Assembly (NCBI RefSeq): GCF_017980685.1
Contig: NZ_JACXXO010000001.1
Coordinates: 682,001 to 746,000 of the forward strand
Reading direction: 5' to 3'
Origin: Pseudomonas iridis
Lineage (GTDB): Bacteria > Pseudomonadota > Gammaproteobacteria > Pseudomonadales > Pseudomonadaceae
DNA: 64,000 nt
In this document: one piece after another, positions 28,935 through 40,256 of the stretch
Layout of the letters: each line of letters starts with the position of its first letter
How positions within the stretch are numbered: the stretch's first letter is position 1
Translations under genes and position numbers: made by a program
The notes under the pieces: generated by a model
What the model saw: the letters and a program-made list of their open reading frames with translations, nothing else
Database searches by the model: none
What the model was told of the DNA's origin: nothing

Positions 28935-30251
28935 ATGCGCATCAGCATATTTGGTTTGGGTTACGTTGGCGCAGTTTGTGCCGGTTGCCTGTCTGCACGG
29001 GGCCATGACGTCGTGGGCGTCGATGTTGCCAAAGACAAGATCGATATGATCAACGCTGGCAAATCTCCGATTGTTGAACCCGGTCTGGGCGAGCTGTTGC
29101 AGCAAGGTATTCAGAACGGTCGTCTGCGCGGTACGACTAACTTCGCCGAAGCGATTCGTGACACCGATCTGTCGATGATCTGCGTCGGTACGCCGAGCAA
29201 GAAGAACGGCGACCTGGAACTCAACTACATCGAGGCCGTGTGCCGCGAGATCGGTTTTGTCCTGCGTGACAAGACCACCCGCCACACCATTGTGGTGCGC
29301 AGCACCGTACTGCCGGGCACTGTCGCAAACGTTGTCATCCCGATCCTCGAAGATTGCTCCGGGAAAAAGGCTGGCGTCGATTTCGGCGTTGCGGTCAACC
29401 CTGAGTTCCTGCGTGAATCCACCGCGATTGCCGACTACGACCTGCCACCGATGACCGTCATCGGCGAGTTCGACAAGGCCTCGGGCGACGTTCTGCAATC
29501 GCTGTACGAAGAACTCGACGCACCGATCATCCGCAAGGACATCGCCGTTGCCGAGATGATCAAGTACACCTGCAACGTCTGGCACGCCACCAAGGTGACC
29601 TTCGCCAACGAGATCGGCAACATCGCCAAAGCCGTCGGCGTCGATGGCCGTGAAGTAATGGACGTGGTCTGCCAGGACAAGACCCTCAACCTGTCCCAGT
29701 ACTACATGCGCCCAGGCTTCGCTTTCGGCGGTTCGTGCCTGCCCAAAGACGTCCGCGCCCTGACCTACCGCGCCGGTTCGCTGGACGTCGAAGCGCCACT
29801 GCTCAACTCGCTGATGCGCAGCAACGAATCGCAAGTGCAGAACGCCTTCGACATCGTTGAAAGCCACGACAAACGCAAAGTCGCCCTGCTCGGCCTGAGC
29901 TTCAAGGCCGGCACCGACGACCTGCGCGAAAGCCCGCTGGTGGAACTGGCCGAAATGCTGATCGGCAAGGGTTACGACCTGAGCATCTACGACAGCAACG
30001 TCGAGTACGCCCGTGTTCACGGCGCGAACAAGGACTACATCGAGTCGAAGATCCCGCACGTGTCGTCCCTGCTCAACGCAGACTTCGATTCGGTGATCGA
30101 CAACTCCGACGTGATCATCCTCGGCAACCGCGACGAAAAATTCCGTGCGCTGGCTCAGCAAGCGCCGGACGGCAAACAGGTCATCGACCTGGTCGGCTTC
30201 ATGGCCAAAGCCACTGACGCCGGCACCCGTACCGAAGGTATCTGCTGGTAA
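28935..30251 (+). CDS. algD: GDP-mannose 6-dehydrogenase AlgD
   Basis: A 438-residue NAD-dependent enzyme that oxidises GDP-mannose twice to GDP-mannuronate, the committed step of alginate synthesis. The Rossmann motif is FGLGYVGAVCAGCLS at the N-terminus. The catalytic cysteine lies in AFGGSCLPKDVRAL, and the C-terminal UDPGDH domain has LGLSFKAGTDDLRESPLVEL. AGAGGT precedes the ATG. First gene of the alginate operon, behind an 0.8-kb control region. Confidence 0.97.
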   Translation: MRISIFGLGYVGAVCAGCLSARGHDVVGVDVAKDKIDMINAGKSPIVEPGLGELLQQGIQNGRLRGTTNFAEAIRDTDLSMICVGTPSKKNGDLELNYIEAVCREIGFVLRDKTTRHTIVVRSTVLPGTVANVVIPILEDCSGKKAGVDFGVAVNPEFLRESTAIADYDLPPMTVIGEFDKASGDVLQSLYEELDAPIIRKDIAVAEMIKYTCNVWHATKVTFANEIGNIAKAVGVDGREVMDVVCQDKTLNLSQYYMRPGFAFGGSCLPKDVRALTYRAGSLDVEAPLLNSLMRSNESQVQNAFDIVESHDKRKVALLGLSFKAGTDDLRESPLVELAEMLIGKGYDLSIYDSNVEYARVHGANKDYIESKIPHVSSLLNADFDSVIDNSDVIILGNRDEKFRALAQQAPDGKQVIDLVGFMAKATDAGTRTEGICW

Positions 30252-30257
30252 AGCAGC

Positions 30258-30331
30258 CCTAAGCGACAAGCTTCGAGCTGCAAGCCAAAGCGTTTCGCTT
30301 GCAGCTCGCCGCTTGCGGCTTGAAGCCTTCT
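30258..30331. repeat. GCTTGCAGCTCG-type palindromic repeat between algD and alg8
   Basis: AAGCTTCGAGCTGCAAGC and GCTTGCAGCTCG, then GCGGCTTGAAGC, form overlapping inverted repeats in the 98-bp gap. It is a different family from the GTGGGAGC REPs and could form a stem in the operon mRNA. Confidence 0.75.
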
Positions 30332-30349
30332 CACCTTCGGATGACGGTT

Positions 30350-31834
30350 ATGTCGAACAAGCTCAAACATTTTTTTCTGCAATCCGCCGGCTGGCTTTTT
30401 TATCTCAGTCTGCTGATGGGCCTGGCCTTGATGCTGCCCACGTCCACGTTCGACTCCGAGTCGAAGGACTTCATTTTCCTGATTGGCGCCGTGGGTATCT
30501 GGCGCTACTCGATGGGTGCAACGCACTTTGTGCGCGGCATGATTTTTCTCTACATCGTCTACCCGCACCTGCGCCGTAAAGTGCGCAAGCTGGGCAAGGC
30601 GGCAGATCCGTCGCACGTGTACCTGATGGTCACCAGTTTCCGTATCGACGCGCTGACCACAGCGCAGGTCTACAGCTCGGTGATCCGCGAAGCGATCGAC
30701 TGCGGGCTGCCGACCACGATGGTCTGCTCCATCGTCGAAATGTCCGATGAGCTGCTGGTCAAAGCGCTGTGGGCGCGCATGAATCCGCCGGATCGAGTGA
30801 AACTCGACTTCGTGCGCATTCCCGGTACCGGCAAACGCGATGGCCTGGCCTACGGTTTCCGCGCGATCTCCCGGCACCTGCCGGACGACCGCGCCGTCGT
30901 CGCCGTGATCGATGGCGACACCGTGCTCGCCGAGGGCGTGGTACGCAAAACCGTGCCGTGGTTCCAGATGTTCGGCAACGTCGGCGGCCTGACCACCAAC
31001 GAATTCTGCGAAGTGCGCGGCGGCTACATCATGAGCGAATGGCACAAGCTGCGCTTCGCCCAACGTCACATCAACATGTGCTCGATGGCCCTGTCCAAAC
31101 GCGTCCTGACCATGACCGGCCGGATGTCGGTATTCCGCGCCTCCGTGGTGACCAATCCGGACTTCATCGCCGACGTGGAAAGCGACTCCCTGCAGCACTG
31201 GCGCCTGGGCCGTTTCAAGTTTTTGACCGGCGACGACAAGTCGAGCTGGTTCAGCCTGATGCGCCTTGGCTACGACACATTCTATGTGCCGGACGCGGCA
31301 ATCCACACCGTGGAACACCCGCCGGAAAAGAGCTTCATCAAGGCCAGCCGCAAACTGATGTTCCGCTGGTACGGCAACAACCTGCGCCAGAACTCGCGAG
31401 CGCTGGGCCTGGGCATGAAACGCCTCGGTGCCTTCACCTCGTTGGTGCTGTTCGACCAGCGCGTGTCGATGTGGACATCGCTGCTCGGCCTGACCGTGGC
31501 AATCATCGCCAGCTTCAAGTACGGCACCGCGTTCATCCTGGTGTACCTGCTGTGGATCGGCATCACCCGCCTGATTCTGACGCTGCTGTTGTCCTGCTCC
31601 GGTCACCGGATCGGCCCGGCCTACCCGGCGATTCTTTATTACAACCAGATCGTCGGTGCGCTGGTGAAGATCTACGTGTTCTTCCGCCTCGACCAACAAT
31701 CCTGGACTCGCCAGCCCACTTCCCTGACCCGTGATCTCGCCAGCTTTCAACGTTGGTTCAACACTTGGTCGTCTCGGACCATGACCTTCTCCGCCGGCAG
31801 CATTTTCGTCGCCGTGCTGCTGATGATGGTCTGA
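30350..31834 (+). CDS. alg8: Alginate polymerase catalytic subunit Alg8
   Basis: A 494-residue inner-membrane glycosyltransferase (GT2) that polymerises mannuronate from GDP-ManA. N-terminal membrane helices ([26 protein letters not shown]) precede the GT domain: [11 protein letters not shown] has the DxD-type aspartates, followed by [13 protein letters not shown] and the acceptor-side motif [10 protein letters not shown]-terminal helices follow. ATG 30350 gives the length of P. aeruginosa Alg8; ATG 30341 would add three residues. Confidence 0.95.
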   Translation: MSNKLKHFFLQSAGWLFYLSLLMGLALMLPTSTFDSESKDFIFLIGAVGIWRYSMGATHFVRGMIFLYIVYPHLRRKVRKLGKAADPSHVYLMVTSFRIDALTTAQVYSSVIREAIDCGLPTTMVCSIVEMSDELLVKALWARMNPPDRVKLDFVRIPGTGKRDGLAYGFRAISRHLPDDRAVVAVIDGDTVLAEGVVRKTVPWFQMFGNVGGLTTNEFCEVRGGYIMSEWHKLRFAQRHINMCSMALSKRVLTMTGRMSVFRASVVTNPDFIADVESDSLQHWRLGRFKFLTGDDKSSWFSLMRLGYDTFYVPDAAIHTVEHPPEKSFIKASRKLMFRWYGNNLRQNSRALGLGMKRLGAFTSLVLFDQRVSMWTSLLGLTVAIIASFKYGTAFILVYLLWIGITRLILTLLLSCSGHRIGPAYPAILYYNQIVGALVKIYVFFRLDQQSWTRQPTSLTRDLASFQRWFNTWSSRTMTFSAGSIFVAVLLMMV

Positions 31835-31869
31835 CCCGCCCCTATTGAATTAACAAGGAAATCGCCCCT

Positions 31870-33039
31870 ATGAATACCGCCGTCAACGCCAACGTAGTGC
31901 ATGAATCCGAAGCCCAGCGCCAACACGCCCGAGTGAAAATCCCGGCCAAACTGCGTTTCTTCGGCCCTGACCGGACACCGCTGGAAACCCGCGTGCTGGA
32001 TCTGTCCGCCGGCGGCCTGGCGTTCAACGCCGGGCAGATGCCGCTGACGATCGGCCAGGTGCACAAGGCTCGCCTGCAGTTTGTGATCGACAACCTCGGT
32101 CTGGCCATGGACGTCGAGCTGCAGGTGCGCTCCTTCGACCGCCAGACCGGCCGCGTCGGTTGCCAGTTCCAGAACCTTGAGCCGCAGGATATTTCCACCC
32201 TGCGCCACCTGATCACTTCGCACCTGGCCGGCGACATCGTCAGCATGGGTGAAGTACTGGCGACCCTGCAGCGCGACAACTTCACCAAGGCGCGCAAGGT
32301 CAAGGACGGCGGCCACGGCATGACCCCGTTCGGGCGTCTGAAAGCCGTGACGTTCAGCGCCGGAATCTTCGCGGTCGGCCTGGTCGCGGCGGGCTTCATT
32401 GCCAAATCGGTGTACGGCATGTACTTCGTCAGCCACGCGCAGGCCGGTCTGGTCAGCGTACCGGGCATGAACATCACCATGCCGCGTGACGGCACTGTGC
32501 AGAGCCTGATCAAGTCCGACGGCGTTGCGGCCAAAGGCGCGCCACTGGCGACCTTCAGCACCAGCATGCTCGACGTGCTCAAGGGCCACATGCAAGAAGA
32601 TCAACTGTCGCCCGCCAAGGTTGAAGAACTGTTCGGCAAGCAAATGACCGGCACCCTCACCTCGCCGTGCGATTGCACCGTGGCCCAGCAACTGGTGGCT
32701 GACGGTCAATACGCGAGCAAGGGCGATGTGATCTTCCAACTGGTGCCACGCAACACCGAGGCCAATGTGGAAGCACGCTTCTCCTATCGCCAGTTCGGCG
32801 ACGTGCGTCCGGGCACCCCGGTGAGCTTCCAGATCGCCGGCGAAGACAAGATCCGCACCGGCAAGATCGTCAGCAGCACCAGCCTGAAAAGCGCCGACCT
32901 GTCTTCCGACATCCGCGTACAGATCAAGCCTGACGAGTCGCTCGACAGCAGCCTCGCCGGCCGCCCGGTGGAAGTGAACAGCGACCGTGGCCCGAACCTG
33001 AACTGGCTGATCGACAAAGCCATGGCTGCCGGTCTTTAA
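31870..33039 (+). CDS. alg44: Alginate co-polymerase and c-di-GMP receptor Alg44
   Basis: A 389-residue protein. The N-terminal PilZ domain has RQHARVKIP (RxxxR) and DLSAGGLAF (DxSxxG), the c-di-GMP-binding residues. A transmembrane helix at about residues 160-185 (FSAGIFAVGLVAAGFIA) is followed by a periplasmic membrane-fusion-like domain. c-di-GMP binding activates Alg8. AAGGAAA lies before the ATG. Third gene, 35 bp after alg8. Confidence 0.96.
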   Translation: MNTAVNANVVHESEAQRQHARVKIPAKLRFFGPDRTPLETRVLDLSAGGLAFNAGQMPLTIGQVHKARLQFVIDNLGLAMDVELQVRSFDRQTGRVGCQFQNLEPQDISTLRHLITSHLAGDIVSMGEVLATLQRDNFTKARKVKDGGHGMTPFGRLKAVTFSAGIFAVGLVAAGFIAKSVYGMYFVSHAQAGLVSVPGMNITMPRDGTVQSLIKSDGVAAKGAPLATFSTSMLDVLKGHMQEDQLSPAKVEELFGKQMTGTLTSPCDCTVAQQLVADGQYASKGDVIFQLVPRNTEANVEARFSYRQFGDVRPGTPVSFQIAGEDKIRTGKIVSSTSLKSADLSSDIRVQIKPDESLDSSLAGRPVEVNSDRGPNLNWLIDKAMAAGL

Positions 33040-33048
33040 GTCGAGGAC

Positions 33049-34557
33049 ATGCCTGTGACTATCACCAGTCTTTTCAGAACGCCACGATCCCTGTGGGAGC
33101 TGGCTTGCCAGCGATCGGATCAATGTGGTTTAGCTGAAACACCGAGTCGCCTGAATCGCTGGCAAGCCAGCTCCCACAAAGGATCAGTGTGTGCATTGGC
33201 ACTGGCAGTGTCTCTGGCCGGTTGCGCCGGCCTGCCCGATCAGCGCCTGGCCAACGAAGCGCTCAAGCGTGGCGACACCGCCACCGCTGCGCAGAATTAT
33301 CAGCAACTGGCCGATCTGGGCTACAGCGAAGCGCAAGTGGGCCTCGCTGATATCCAGGTCGATAGCCGCGACCCTGCGCAAATGAAACAGGCCGAAGCGA
33401 CTTATCGCGCAGCGGCCAGTGTTTCGCCGCGTGCTCAGGGACGTCTGGGGCGCTTGCTGGTGGCAAAGCCCGGTTCGACCGAGGCCGAGCACCACGAAGC
33501 CGAAACCCTGCTGAAAAAAGCCGCCGCCAATGGCGAACGCAACACGTTGATCCCGCTGGCGATGCTCTACCTGCAATACCCGCGCAGCTTCCCGAACATC
33601 AACGCTCAGCAGAAGATCGATCAGTGGCGCAAATCCGGCTACCCGGAAGCAGGTCTGGCGCAGGTGCTGCTGTATCGCACCCAGGGCACTTACGACCAGC
33701 ATCTGGATGACGTGGAAAACATCTGCAAAGCCGCGCTCAACACCACCGACATCTGCTACGTCGAACTGGCCACGGTCTATCAGAAACGTGCCCAGCCCGA
33801 ACAACAGGCCGAGCTGATCAAGCAGATGCAGGCCGGTTACAGCCGCGGCACCGTCACCGCTCAGCGTGTCGATTCGGTTGCCCGTGTGCTGGCAGACTCG
33901 ACCCTGGGCAAGACTGACGAAAAAACCGCGCAGTCGCTGCTTGAGCCAATTGCTCCGGGCTACCCGGCGTCGTGGGTCACCCTCGCGCAATTGCTCTACG
34001 ACTTCCCGGAACTGGGCGACGTCGACCAGATGATGAAGTACCTGGACAACGGCCGCGCCGCCGACCAGCCGCGCGCCGAGCTGTTGCTGGGCAAGCTCTA
34101 CTACGAAGGCAAAGTGGTCCCGGCCGACGCCAAGGTCGCCGAAGAACATTTCCAGAAAGCCGTCGGTCGTGAAGTGGCCGCCGACTATTACCTCGGCCAG
34201 ATCTATCGCCGTGGTTACCTGGGCAAGGTCTATCCGCAGAAGGCCCTCGACCATCTGCTGACCGCTGCGCGCAACGGCCAGAACAGCGCCGATTTCGCCA
34301 TCGCCCAACTGTTTTCCCAAGGCAAGGGCACCAAGCCCGACCCGCTCAACGCTTATGTGTTCAGCCAATTGGCCAAAGATCAAAACACCCCGCAGGCCGA
34401 TGAGCTGGCGACCACTGTCGCTGCCCAATTGCCGCCCGAGCGCCTGGCCGAAGCCCAGCGCCTGCTGCAACAGGAACGGGCCAGCCGTGGCGCCCTGAAC
34501 CCGAACACGCTGCAACTGCACGCCCTGCAAGAAGAAGACGGCGAGGAAAAACTATGA
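33049..34557 (+). CDS. algK: Alginate export lipoprotein AlgK, with a REPIN in its signal region
   Basis: An outer-membrane TPR/Sel1-type lipoprotein that scaffolds AlgE and the periplasmic complex. The mature part is normal: lipobox LAGC (Cys codon 33223-33225), [16 protein letters not shown], and many Sel1-like repeats such as [13 protein letters not shown] and [20 protein letters not shown]. The 5' end is not: ATG 33049 encodes [14 protein letters not shown], then about 30 residues read from a REPIN (LWELACQR...RWQASSHK), then [17 protein letters not shown] at 33187 after AAAGGA could restart translation, but that signal has no basic n-region. Lipoprotein export may be impaired. Confidence 0.9.
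   Translation: MPVTITSLFRTPRSLWELACQRSDQCGLAETPSRLNRWQASSHKGSVCALALAVSLAGCAGLPDQRLANEALKRGDTATAAQNYQQLADLGYSEAQVGLADIQVDSRDPAQMKQAEATYRAAASVSPRAQGRLGRLLVAKPGSTEAEHHEAETLLKKAAANGERNTLIPLAMLYLQYPRSFPNINAQQKIDQWRKSGYPEAGLAQVLLYRTQGTYDQHLDDVENICKAALNTTDICYVELATVYQKRAQPEQQAELIKQMQAGYSRGTVTAQRVDSVARVLADSTLGKTDEKTAQSLLEPIAPGYPASWVTLAQLLYDFPELGDVDQMMKYLDNGRAADQPRAELLLGKLYYEGKVVPADAKVAEEHFQKAVGREVAADYYLGQIYRRGYLGKVYPQKALDHLLTAARNGQNSADFAIAQLFSQGKGTKPDPLNAYVFSQLAKDQNTPQADELATTVAAQLPPERLAEAQRLLQQERASRGALNPNTLQLHALQEEDGEEKL
33090..33179. repeat. REPIN inside the algK 5' coding region
   Basis: TGTGGGAGCTGGCTTGCCAG (33092 onward) is inverted with CTGGCAAGCCAGCTCCCACA (33159-33178). The element has no stop codon in the algK frame. 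Its length of about 90 bp is compatible with an in-frame insertion between the N-terminal basic residues and the hydrophobic core of the signal. Confidence 0.93.
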
Positions 34558-36041
34558 AGCTCAATCCATTCGTGAAGGCCGGTATTGGCCTCACCTTCGC
34601 GCTGATCTGGTCTTGCCCGACACTGGCCGCGATGACTGAAAGCAAAAACTTCGGCCTGGAAGTGAAAGTCACCGGCCAGTCCGAAGACGACCGTGACCTC
34701 GGTACTGCCAGTGGCGGCGACGTCAACGGTGTCGGCCTCGACCTGCGTCCGTGGGTCTACGGCGAGAGCGGTGCGTGGAGCGCCTACGCCATGGGCCAAG
34801 CGGTGACCTCGACCGACATCATCGAGACCGACACCCTGCAGCAGTCCGACAGCGACGGCACCCAGACCACCGACAACGGTGATCGCAAGACCAAGAAAAA
34901 CTACCTGGCGATGCGCGAATTCTGGGTCGGCTACAGCGGCCTCACGCCCTACCCCGGCGAGATGCTCAAACTCGGTCGCCAACGCCTGCGCAATGACGAC
35001 GGCCAATGGCGCGACACCAACATCGAAGCGCTGAACTGGACCTTCGACACCACCCTGTTGCGCGCCAACGCCGGTGTTGCCGAACGCTTCAGCGAGTACC
35101 GCACTGACCTCAAAGAGCTGGCGCCCAAAGACAAGGATCGCCTGCACGCTTACGCCGATGCCGCTTACCAGTGGACACCGGGCAACTGGGTCGGGATTCG
35201 CGGTCACCATACTCACGATGACGGCAAACTCGACTATCCGGAACCCGGCGTTGCCGGCGATTCGCTGGACAAGAAAGAGAATGGCGACATCAGCTGGATC
35301 GGCCTGACCGCCGACAGCGATGCCTATAACTGGCGCAACACCAACACCGTCAACTACTGGGGCAGCATCACCGGCATGAGCGGCGACCGCGACACGGTCA
35401 ACGCGCTGAACGCCGATGGCAGCCGCCCGACGCAAGCCAAACGCAGCGATGACGTCAACGGCTGGGCTACTGACATCGGTGTGCGTCTGCGCCTCGATCC
35501 ACAGTGGCAAGTCGGTGCCGCCTATGCCCGCGCCAGCGCCGATTACGAACAGACCGGTCTGGAAAGCAACCGCTCGAACTACACCGGTACACGTTCACGC
35601 GTTCACCGTTTCGGCGAAGCGTTCCGTGGCGAAATGAACAACATGCAGACCGCTACGTTGTTCGGTTCGTGGATGCTCAATGACGAGTACGACGCCAGCC
35701 TGATCTACCACAAATTCTGGCGCGTCGACGGCAACAAGCCAGTCGGCAGCAACGGTATCAACGCCGTCGAGAACAACACCGACGACGTCACCGGCGCCAT
35801 CTTGTCCAGCACCTCGTTGCCGCTTGAAGACGGCAACAAGGACATGGGTCAGGAGATGGATCTGGTCGTCACCAAGTACTTCAAGCAAGGCCTGTTGCCA
35901 GCGGCGTTGAGCCAGTCGATCGATGAGCCTTCGGCCCTGGTGCGTTTTCGTGGCGGCGTGTTCAAGCCGGGCGATGCCTACGGCAAAGAAGTCGACTCGT
36001 ACATGCACCGCGCGTTCATCGACGTGATCTGGCGCTTCTGA
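34554..36041 (+). CDS. algE: Outer-membrane alginate porin AlgE
   Basis: A 495-residue beta-barrel that lets alginate cross the outer membrane. Signal peptide [20 protein letters not shown], cleaved near residue 26. The mature protein has alternating barrel strands such as [19 protein letters not shown] and WGSITGMSG, acidic periplasmic and extracellular loops, and a terminal aromatic (DVIWRF) recognised by the BAM machinery. Its ATG overlaps the algK stop (ATGA), so translation is coupled. Confidence 0.96.
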   Translation: MKLNPFVKAGIGLTFALIWSCPTLAAMTESKNFGLEVKVTGQSEDDRDLGTASGGDVNGVGLDLRPWVYGESGAWSAYAMGQAVTSTDIIETDTLQQSDSDGTQTTDNGDRKTKKNYLAMREFWVGYSGLTPYPGEMLKLGRQRLRNDDGQWRDTNIEALNWTFDTTLLRANAGVAERFSEYRTDLKELAPKDKDRLHAYADAAYQWTPGNWVGIRGHHTHDDGKLDYPEPGVAGDSLDKKENGDISWIGLTADSDAYNWRNTNTVNYWGSITGMSGDRDTVNALNADGSRPTQAKRSDDVNGWATDIGVRLRLDPQWQVGAAYARASADYEQTGLESNRSNYTGTRSRVHRFGEAFRGEMNNMQTATLFGSWMLNDEYDASLIYHKFWRVDGNKPVGSNGINAVENNTDDVTGAILSSTSLPLEDGNKDMGQEMDLVVTKYFKQGLLPAALSQSIDEPSALVRFRGGVFKPGDAYGKEVDSYMHRAFIDVIWRF

Positions 36042-36067
36042 TGCCAACCGCCAAGGGAGTGCCCGAC

Positions 36068-37639
36068 ATGAACAGTGCCCGCAAAGGCTCACTCAGCCTG
36101 CTGGCCGGCGCGATGCTGCTGGCCTCGGCAGGTGCCTTCGCCAGCGTGGAGCCGGCCAAGCCAGCAACCACGGCGAAAGAGCTGCAACAAGCCAAGACGT
36201 ATACCGTCAGCAGCGCACCGACCGAGGCGCTGAACCTGGCCGCGCCGACACTGCCTGACATCTCCGGCTACACCGCCGAAGCCGCCGCCGCGAAGATCGT
36301 TCGCAGCAAAGCGGGCAAGGTCAGCGTGCGCCGGATGATGCAGGAAGACGCCCTGAAGGACTTCATCGGCGGCGACAACAAGATGGCTGAATGGGTGGTG
36401 CGTCAGCACGGCATTCCGCAGGCGATCTTCGTCGACGACGGCTACATGAACCTCAAGGATCTGGCGAAGAAACTGCCCAAGCAGTACTTCAGCGAAACCG
36501 CGCCGGGTGTGTACCTGGCCAAGTTGCCGATCGTGGTTGGCCGCAAGGGCATCCTCGACATCGACGGCCAGACGCAGGAATTGCGCCTGTCCCAAGAGGC
36601 CGGGTCGTTCCTGGTCAACGACGGTCAGCTGTTCGTGCGTGATACCAAAATCACTGGCTGGCGCGAGAAGGAAAACGGCCCGGCCACCTTCCGCTCGCCG
36701 AAAGAATTCCGCCCGTTCCTGCTCGCCTGGGGCGGTACCGAGACTTACATCGTCAACAGCAAGATGGCCAGCTTCGGCTACGCCAACAGTAAGTCGTACG
36801 GTGTGAGTATTTCCCAGTACACGCCGAACATGGCCAAGGTCCTCAAGCGCGCCGAGCCGACTGGCTGGATCGTCGGTTCCGAGTTCTCGGACATGTGGTA
36901 CGGCTTCTACTGCTATGAAACCCGCGACTTCGTGGTCAAGGGCAACACCTACAAAGACAACATCGTCTACGGCATCGACCCGCACGACCGTTCACACGGC
37001 CTGATCATTGCCGAGAACACCGTTTACGGTACGAAGAAGAAGCACGGGATCATCATTTCCCGCGAAGTGGACGACAGCTTCATCTTCAACAACAAAAGCT
37101 ACGACAACAAACTCTCGGGCCTGGTGATCGACCGTAACAGCGTCAACAACATCATTGCCTACAACGAGATCTACAAGAACCACACCGACGGCATCACCCT
37201 CTACGAGTCTGCCGACAATCTGCTGTGGGGCAACAAGGTCATCAGCAACAAGCGCCACGGCATCCGCATTCGTAACAGCGTGAACATTCGCCTCTACGAA
37301 AACATCGCCATGGCGAACGGTCTGACCGGCGTCTACGGCCACATCAAAGACCTGACCGACACCGACCGCGACATCGAGCTCGATCCGTTCGATGCGCAGG
37401 TGTCGCTGATCGTGGTCGGCGGTGAACTGGCGGCCAATGGCAGCGGCCCGCTGTCGATCGACTCGCCGTTGAGTGTTGAGCTGTATCGCGTATCGATGCT
37501 GGCGCCGACCAAATCCAGCGGCATCAGCTTCAACGGCATCCTGGGCGAGCGCCAGGATGAAATTCTTGACCTGCTGGTGCGCCAGCAGAAAGCCGTGCTG
37601 ATCGACCCTGTCGAACGCCAGACCGAAATGCAGGACTGA
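36068..37639 (+). CDS. algG: Mannuronan C5-epimerase AlgG
   Basis: A 523-residue periplasmic epimerase that converts mannuronate to guluronate in the polymer. Signal sequence LSLLAGAMLLASAGAFA. The right-handed parallel beta-helix covers the C-terminal half, with the catalytic DPHD motif in YGIDPHDRSHG and repeated N-rich turns (SYDNKLSGLVIDRNSVNNII). ATG 36068 has AAGGGAG upstream; an overlapping ATG at 36041 gives a longer but signal-less start. It also helps protect polymer from AlgL. Confidence 0.95.
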   Translation: MNSARKGSLSLLAGAMLLASAGAFASVEPAKPATTAKELQQAKTYTVSSAPTEALNLAAPTLPDISGYTAEAAAAKIVRSKAGKVSVRRMMQEDALKDFIGGDNKMAEWVVRQHGIPQAIFVDDGYMNLKDLAKKLPKQYFSETAPGVYLAKLPIVVGRKGILDIDGQTQELRLSQEAGSFLVNDGQLFVRDTKITGWREKENGPATFRSPKEFRPFLLAWGGTETYIVNSKMASFGYANSKSYGVSISQYTPNMAKVLKRAEPTGWIVGSEFSDMWYGFYCYETRDFVVKGNTYKDNIVYGIDPHDRSHGLIIAENTVYGTKKKHGIIISREVDDSFIFNNKSYDNKLSGLVIDRNSVNNIIAYNEIYKNHTDGITLYESADNLLWGNKVISNKRHGIRIRNSVNIRLYENIAMANGLTGVYGHIKDLTDTDRDIELDPFDAQVSLIVVGGELAANGSGPLSIDSPLSVELYRVSMLAPTKSSGISFNGILGERQDEILDLLVRQQKAVLIDPVERQTEMQD

Positions 37640-37649
37640 GGATAATTTT

Positions 37650-39110
37650 ATGCACCCACACTTGATCAAATTACTCAGCCTGTCGGCCCTGACCATGGGC
37701 ATTCTGGCGGCCAGCAATGGTGCCCGCGCAGATGAAGCCAGCGCCGTCACGCCGCCCAAATTCACCGCTGATCCGTGCTGCAACCTGTGCCCGGAAGCGC
37801 ATGACGCGAAGAACTACACCACGCGTTATCAGCAGAACTTCACCACGCTGGTACAGGCGCAAGGCGACTGGCTGTTCCGTACGCAAGAAGACCTGCGCAC
37901 CGAATTCAACACCACCCCGGCCGGCTACAAACGCATGCAACAGCTGCACGATGCGTTCAAGAGCAAAGGCGTCGAGCTGGTGATTGTCTATCAGCCGACC
38001 CGAGGCCTGGTGAACCGCAACAAGCTCAACCCGCAGGAAAAAGCCGCGTTCGATTACGAGAAGGCGCTGGGCAACTACAAGACCATGCTCGGCCGTTTCG
38101 CCAAGATGGGTTACGTGGTGCCGGACTTGTCGCCGCTGACCAATGAATCGCTGCCAGACACCCTGCCCGCCCACGACTTCTACTTCCGTGGCGACCAGCA
38201 CTGGACACCATACGGCGCACAGCGCACGGCAAAAATCGTCGCCGAGAAGGTCAAGCAGATCCCGGCCTTCGCCGACATTCCCAAGCGTGAGTTCGAGACC
38301 AAGAAGTCCGGCCGCATGGGCAAGACCGGCACCTTGCACAACATGGCCGGACAACTGTGCGGTACCAGTTACGCGATCCAGTACATGGACCAGTTCACCA
38401 CCGAGCCGAAAGGCGAAGCGGGCGACGGCGACCTGTTCGGTGATTCCGGCAACCCGCAAATCACCCTGGTCGGCACCTCGCACAGCGGCAAGAACTACAA
38501 CTTCGCCGGTTTCCTCCAGGAGTCGATTGGCGCCGACATCCTCAACGTCGCGTTCCCGGGCGGTGGTCTGGAAGGTTCGATGTTGCAGTACCTGGGCAGC
38601 GACGAATTCCAGAAAACCCCGCCGAAAATTCTCATCTGGGAATTCTCGCCGCTGTATCGCCTCGACCAGGAAACCATCTACCGCCAGATGATGGCGCTGC
38701 TCGACAACGGCTGCGAAGGCAAAGATGCACAGATGACCGGCAGCGCCACACTGAAGCCGGGCAGCAAACAAGAACTGCTGGTCAACAGCAAGAACCTGAA
38801 CCTGCAGAACAGCAGCCATCAGGTCGACATTCGCTTCGCCGACACCTCGGTGAAAACCCTGCAAGCCACCCTCTGGTACATGAACGGTCGCCACGAGGAC
38901 ATCAAGATCGAGAAGCCGGAAACCTCCGACACCGACGGTCGTTTCGCCTTTGAGTTGCGCACGGACGAAGACTGGGCCTCGCAGAACCTGCTGGCAGTCG
39001 AAGTCCAGGGCCCGGAAGCGGGCGCCGCGCCACAGAAAGTCGAAGCGAAAATCTGCAAACGCAACGTATTCCCGGGCGCTGGGCAACAAACCGCTCAGGT
39101 CGGGCAATGA
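37650..39110 (+). CDS. algX: Alginate O-acetyltransferase AlgX
   Basis: A 486-residue periplasmic protein with an SGNH-like acetyltransferase domain and a C-terminal carbohydrate-binding module. The signal peptide ends at ASNGARA. Catalytic residues are visible: Asp/His in [10 protein letters not shown] and the nucleophile Ser in [15 protein letters not shown]. The CBM begins about [18 protein letters not shown]. It transfers acetyl groups to mannuronate and belongs to the export complex. Its stop overlaps the algL start. Confidence 0.96.
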   Translation: MHPHLIKLLSLSALTMGILAASNGARADEASAVTPPKFTADPCCNLCPEAHDAKNYTTRYQQNFTTLVQAQGDWLFRTQEDLRTEFNTTPAGYKRMQQLHDAFKSKGVELVIVYQPTRGLVNRNKLNPQEKAAFDYEKALGNYKTMLGRFAKMGYVVPDLSPLTNESLPDTLPAHDFYFRGDQHWTPYGAQRTAKIVAEKVKQIPAFADIPKREFETKKSGRMGKTGTLHNMAGQLCGTSYAIQYMDQFTTEPKGEAGDGDLFGDSGNPQITLVGTSHSGKNYNFAGFLQESIGADILNVAFPGGGLEGSMLQYLGSDEFQKTPPKILIWEFSPLYRLDQETIYRQMMALLDNGCEGKDAQMTGSATLKPGSKQELLVNSKNLNLQNSSHQVDIRFADTSVKTLQATLWYMNGRHEDIKIEKPETSDTDGRFAFELRTDEDWASQNLLAVEVQGPEAGAAPQKVEAKICKRNVFPGAGQQTAQVGQ

Positions 39111-40243
39111 GGTCTGCTATGCGAAATCCGAAATTGAAAACTCTTTTAGCGCCGACGCTGCTCGGGCTGGCGATCTTCGCCGGCACCGCGCAGGCCGCCG
39201 CGCCATTGCGTCCACCTCAGGGCTATTTCGCCCCGGTGGATAAATTCAAGACTGGCGACAAAAGCGAAGGCTGCGATGCAATGCCGACGCCGTACACCGG
39301 CGCGCTGCAGTTTCGCAGCAAATACGAAGGCTCGGACAAGGCTCGTTCGACCCTGAACGTGGAGTCGGAAAAAGCCTTCCGCGACACCACCAAAGACATC
39401 ACCACGCTGGAACGCGGCACCGCCAAACGCGTGATGCAGTTCATGCGCGACGGTCGCCCGGAGCAGCTCGAATGCACGCTCAACTGGCTGACCGCGTGGG
39501 CCAAGGCTGACGCCTTGATGTCGAAAGACTTCAACCACACCGGCAAGTCGATGCGCAAATGGGCGCTGGGCAGCATGGCCTCGTCGTACATTCGCCTGAA
39601 ATTCTCCGACTCGCATCCGCTGGCGCAGCATCAGCAGCAAGCGCAGTTGATCGAGGCGTGGTTCAGCAAAATGGCCGACCAGGTCGTCAGCGATTGGGAC
39701 AACCTGCCGCTGGAAAAAACCAACAACCACTCGTACTGGGCTGCCTGGTCGGTAATGGCGACGTCCATCGCCACCAACCGCCGCGACCTGTTTGACTGGG
39801 CAGTGAAGGAATACAAGGTCGGCGTGAATCAGGTCGACGCCGATGGTTTCCTGCCGAACGAACTCAAGCGTAAGCAACGCGCCCTCGCCTACCACAACTA
39901 CGCCCTGCCGCCGCTGGCGATGATCGCCAGTTTTGCCCAGGTCAACGGTGTCGATCTGCGTCAGGAAAACAACGCCGCGCTGAAGCGTCTGGGTGATCGG
40001 GTGTTGTCGGGTGTTAAAGACCCGGATGAATTCGAGAAGAAGAATGGCAAAGAGCAAGACATGGACGACCTCAAGGTCGACTCCAAATTCGCCTGGCTCG
40101 AACCGTTCTGCACCCTCTACACCTGCCCGGCCGATGTGATCGAGAAGAAGCGCGATATGCAACCGTTCAAGACCTTCCGCCTTGGCGGGGATCTGACCAA
40201 GGTCTACGACCCGTCCCATGAAAAGGGCAACAAAGGTTCGTAA
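39107..40243 (+). CDS. algL: Poly(beta-D-mannuronate) lyase AlgL
   Basis: A 378-residue periplasmic PL5 alginate lyase that clears misguided polymer during export. Signal peptide [18 protein letters not shown]. The catalytic signature is [12 protein letters not shown] (about residues 205-216, with Asn and His) and the Tyr lies further on. The first ATG overlaps the algX stop (ATGA); MRNPK at 39119 is a possible second start. The rest has normal family length. Confidence 0.95.
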   Translation: MRSAMRNPKLKTLLAPTLLGLAIFAGTAQAAAPLRPPQGYFAPVDKFKTGDKSEGCDAMPTPYTGALQFRSKYEGSDKARSTLNVESEKAFRDTTKDITTLERGTAKRVMQFMRDGRPEQLECTLNWLTAWAKADALMSKDFNHTGKSMRKWALGSMASSYIRLKFSDSHPLAQHQQQAQLIEAWFSKMADQVVSDWDNLPLEKTNNHSYWAAWSVMATSIATNRRDLFDWAVKEYKVGVNQVDADGFLPNELKRKQRALAYHNYALPPLAMIASFAQVNGVDLRQENNAALKRLGDRVLSGVKDPDEFEKKNGKEQDMDDLKVDSKFAWLEPFCTLYTCPADVIEKKRDMQPFKTFRLGGDLTKVYDPSHEKGNKGS

Positions 40244-40256
40244 GACCAGACGCAAA

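Noticed and set aside
28890..30269. 459-codon open frame on the minus strand opposite algD, and similar long antisense frames opposite algK, algX, algL, algI and algJ
   Set aside because: They mirror GC-rich third-position codon use of the genuine alginate genes, lack ribosome-binding sites, and show His/Gln/Val-rich composition without family resemblance.
36041..37639. algG start at 36041, overlapping the algE stop
   Set aside because: It would add nine residues (MPTAKGVPD) before the signal sequence. ATG 36068 has a good ribosome-binding site and a normal signal peptide.
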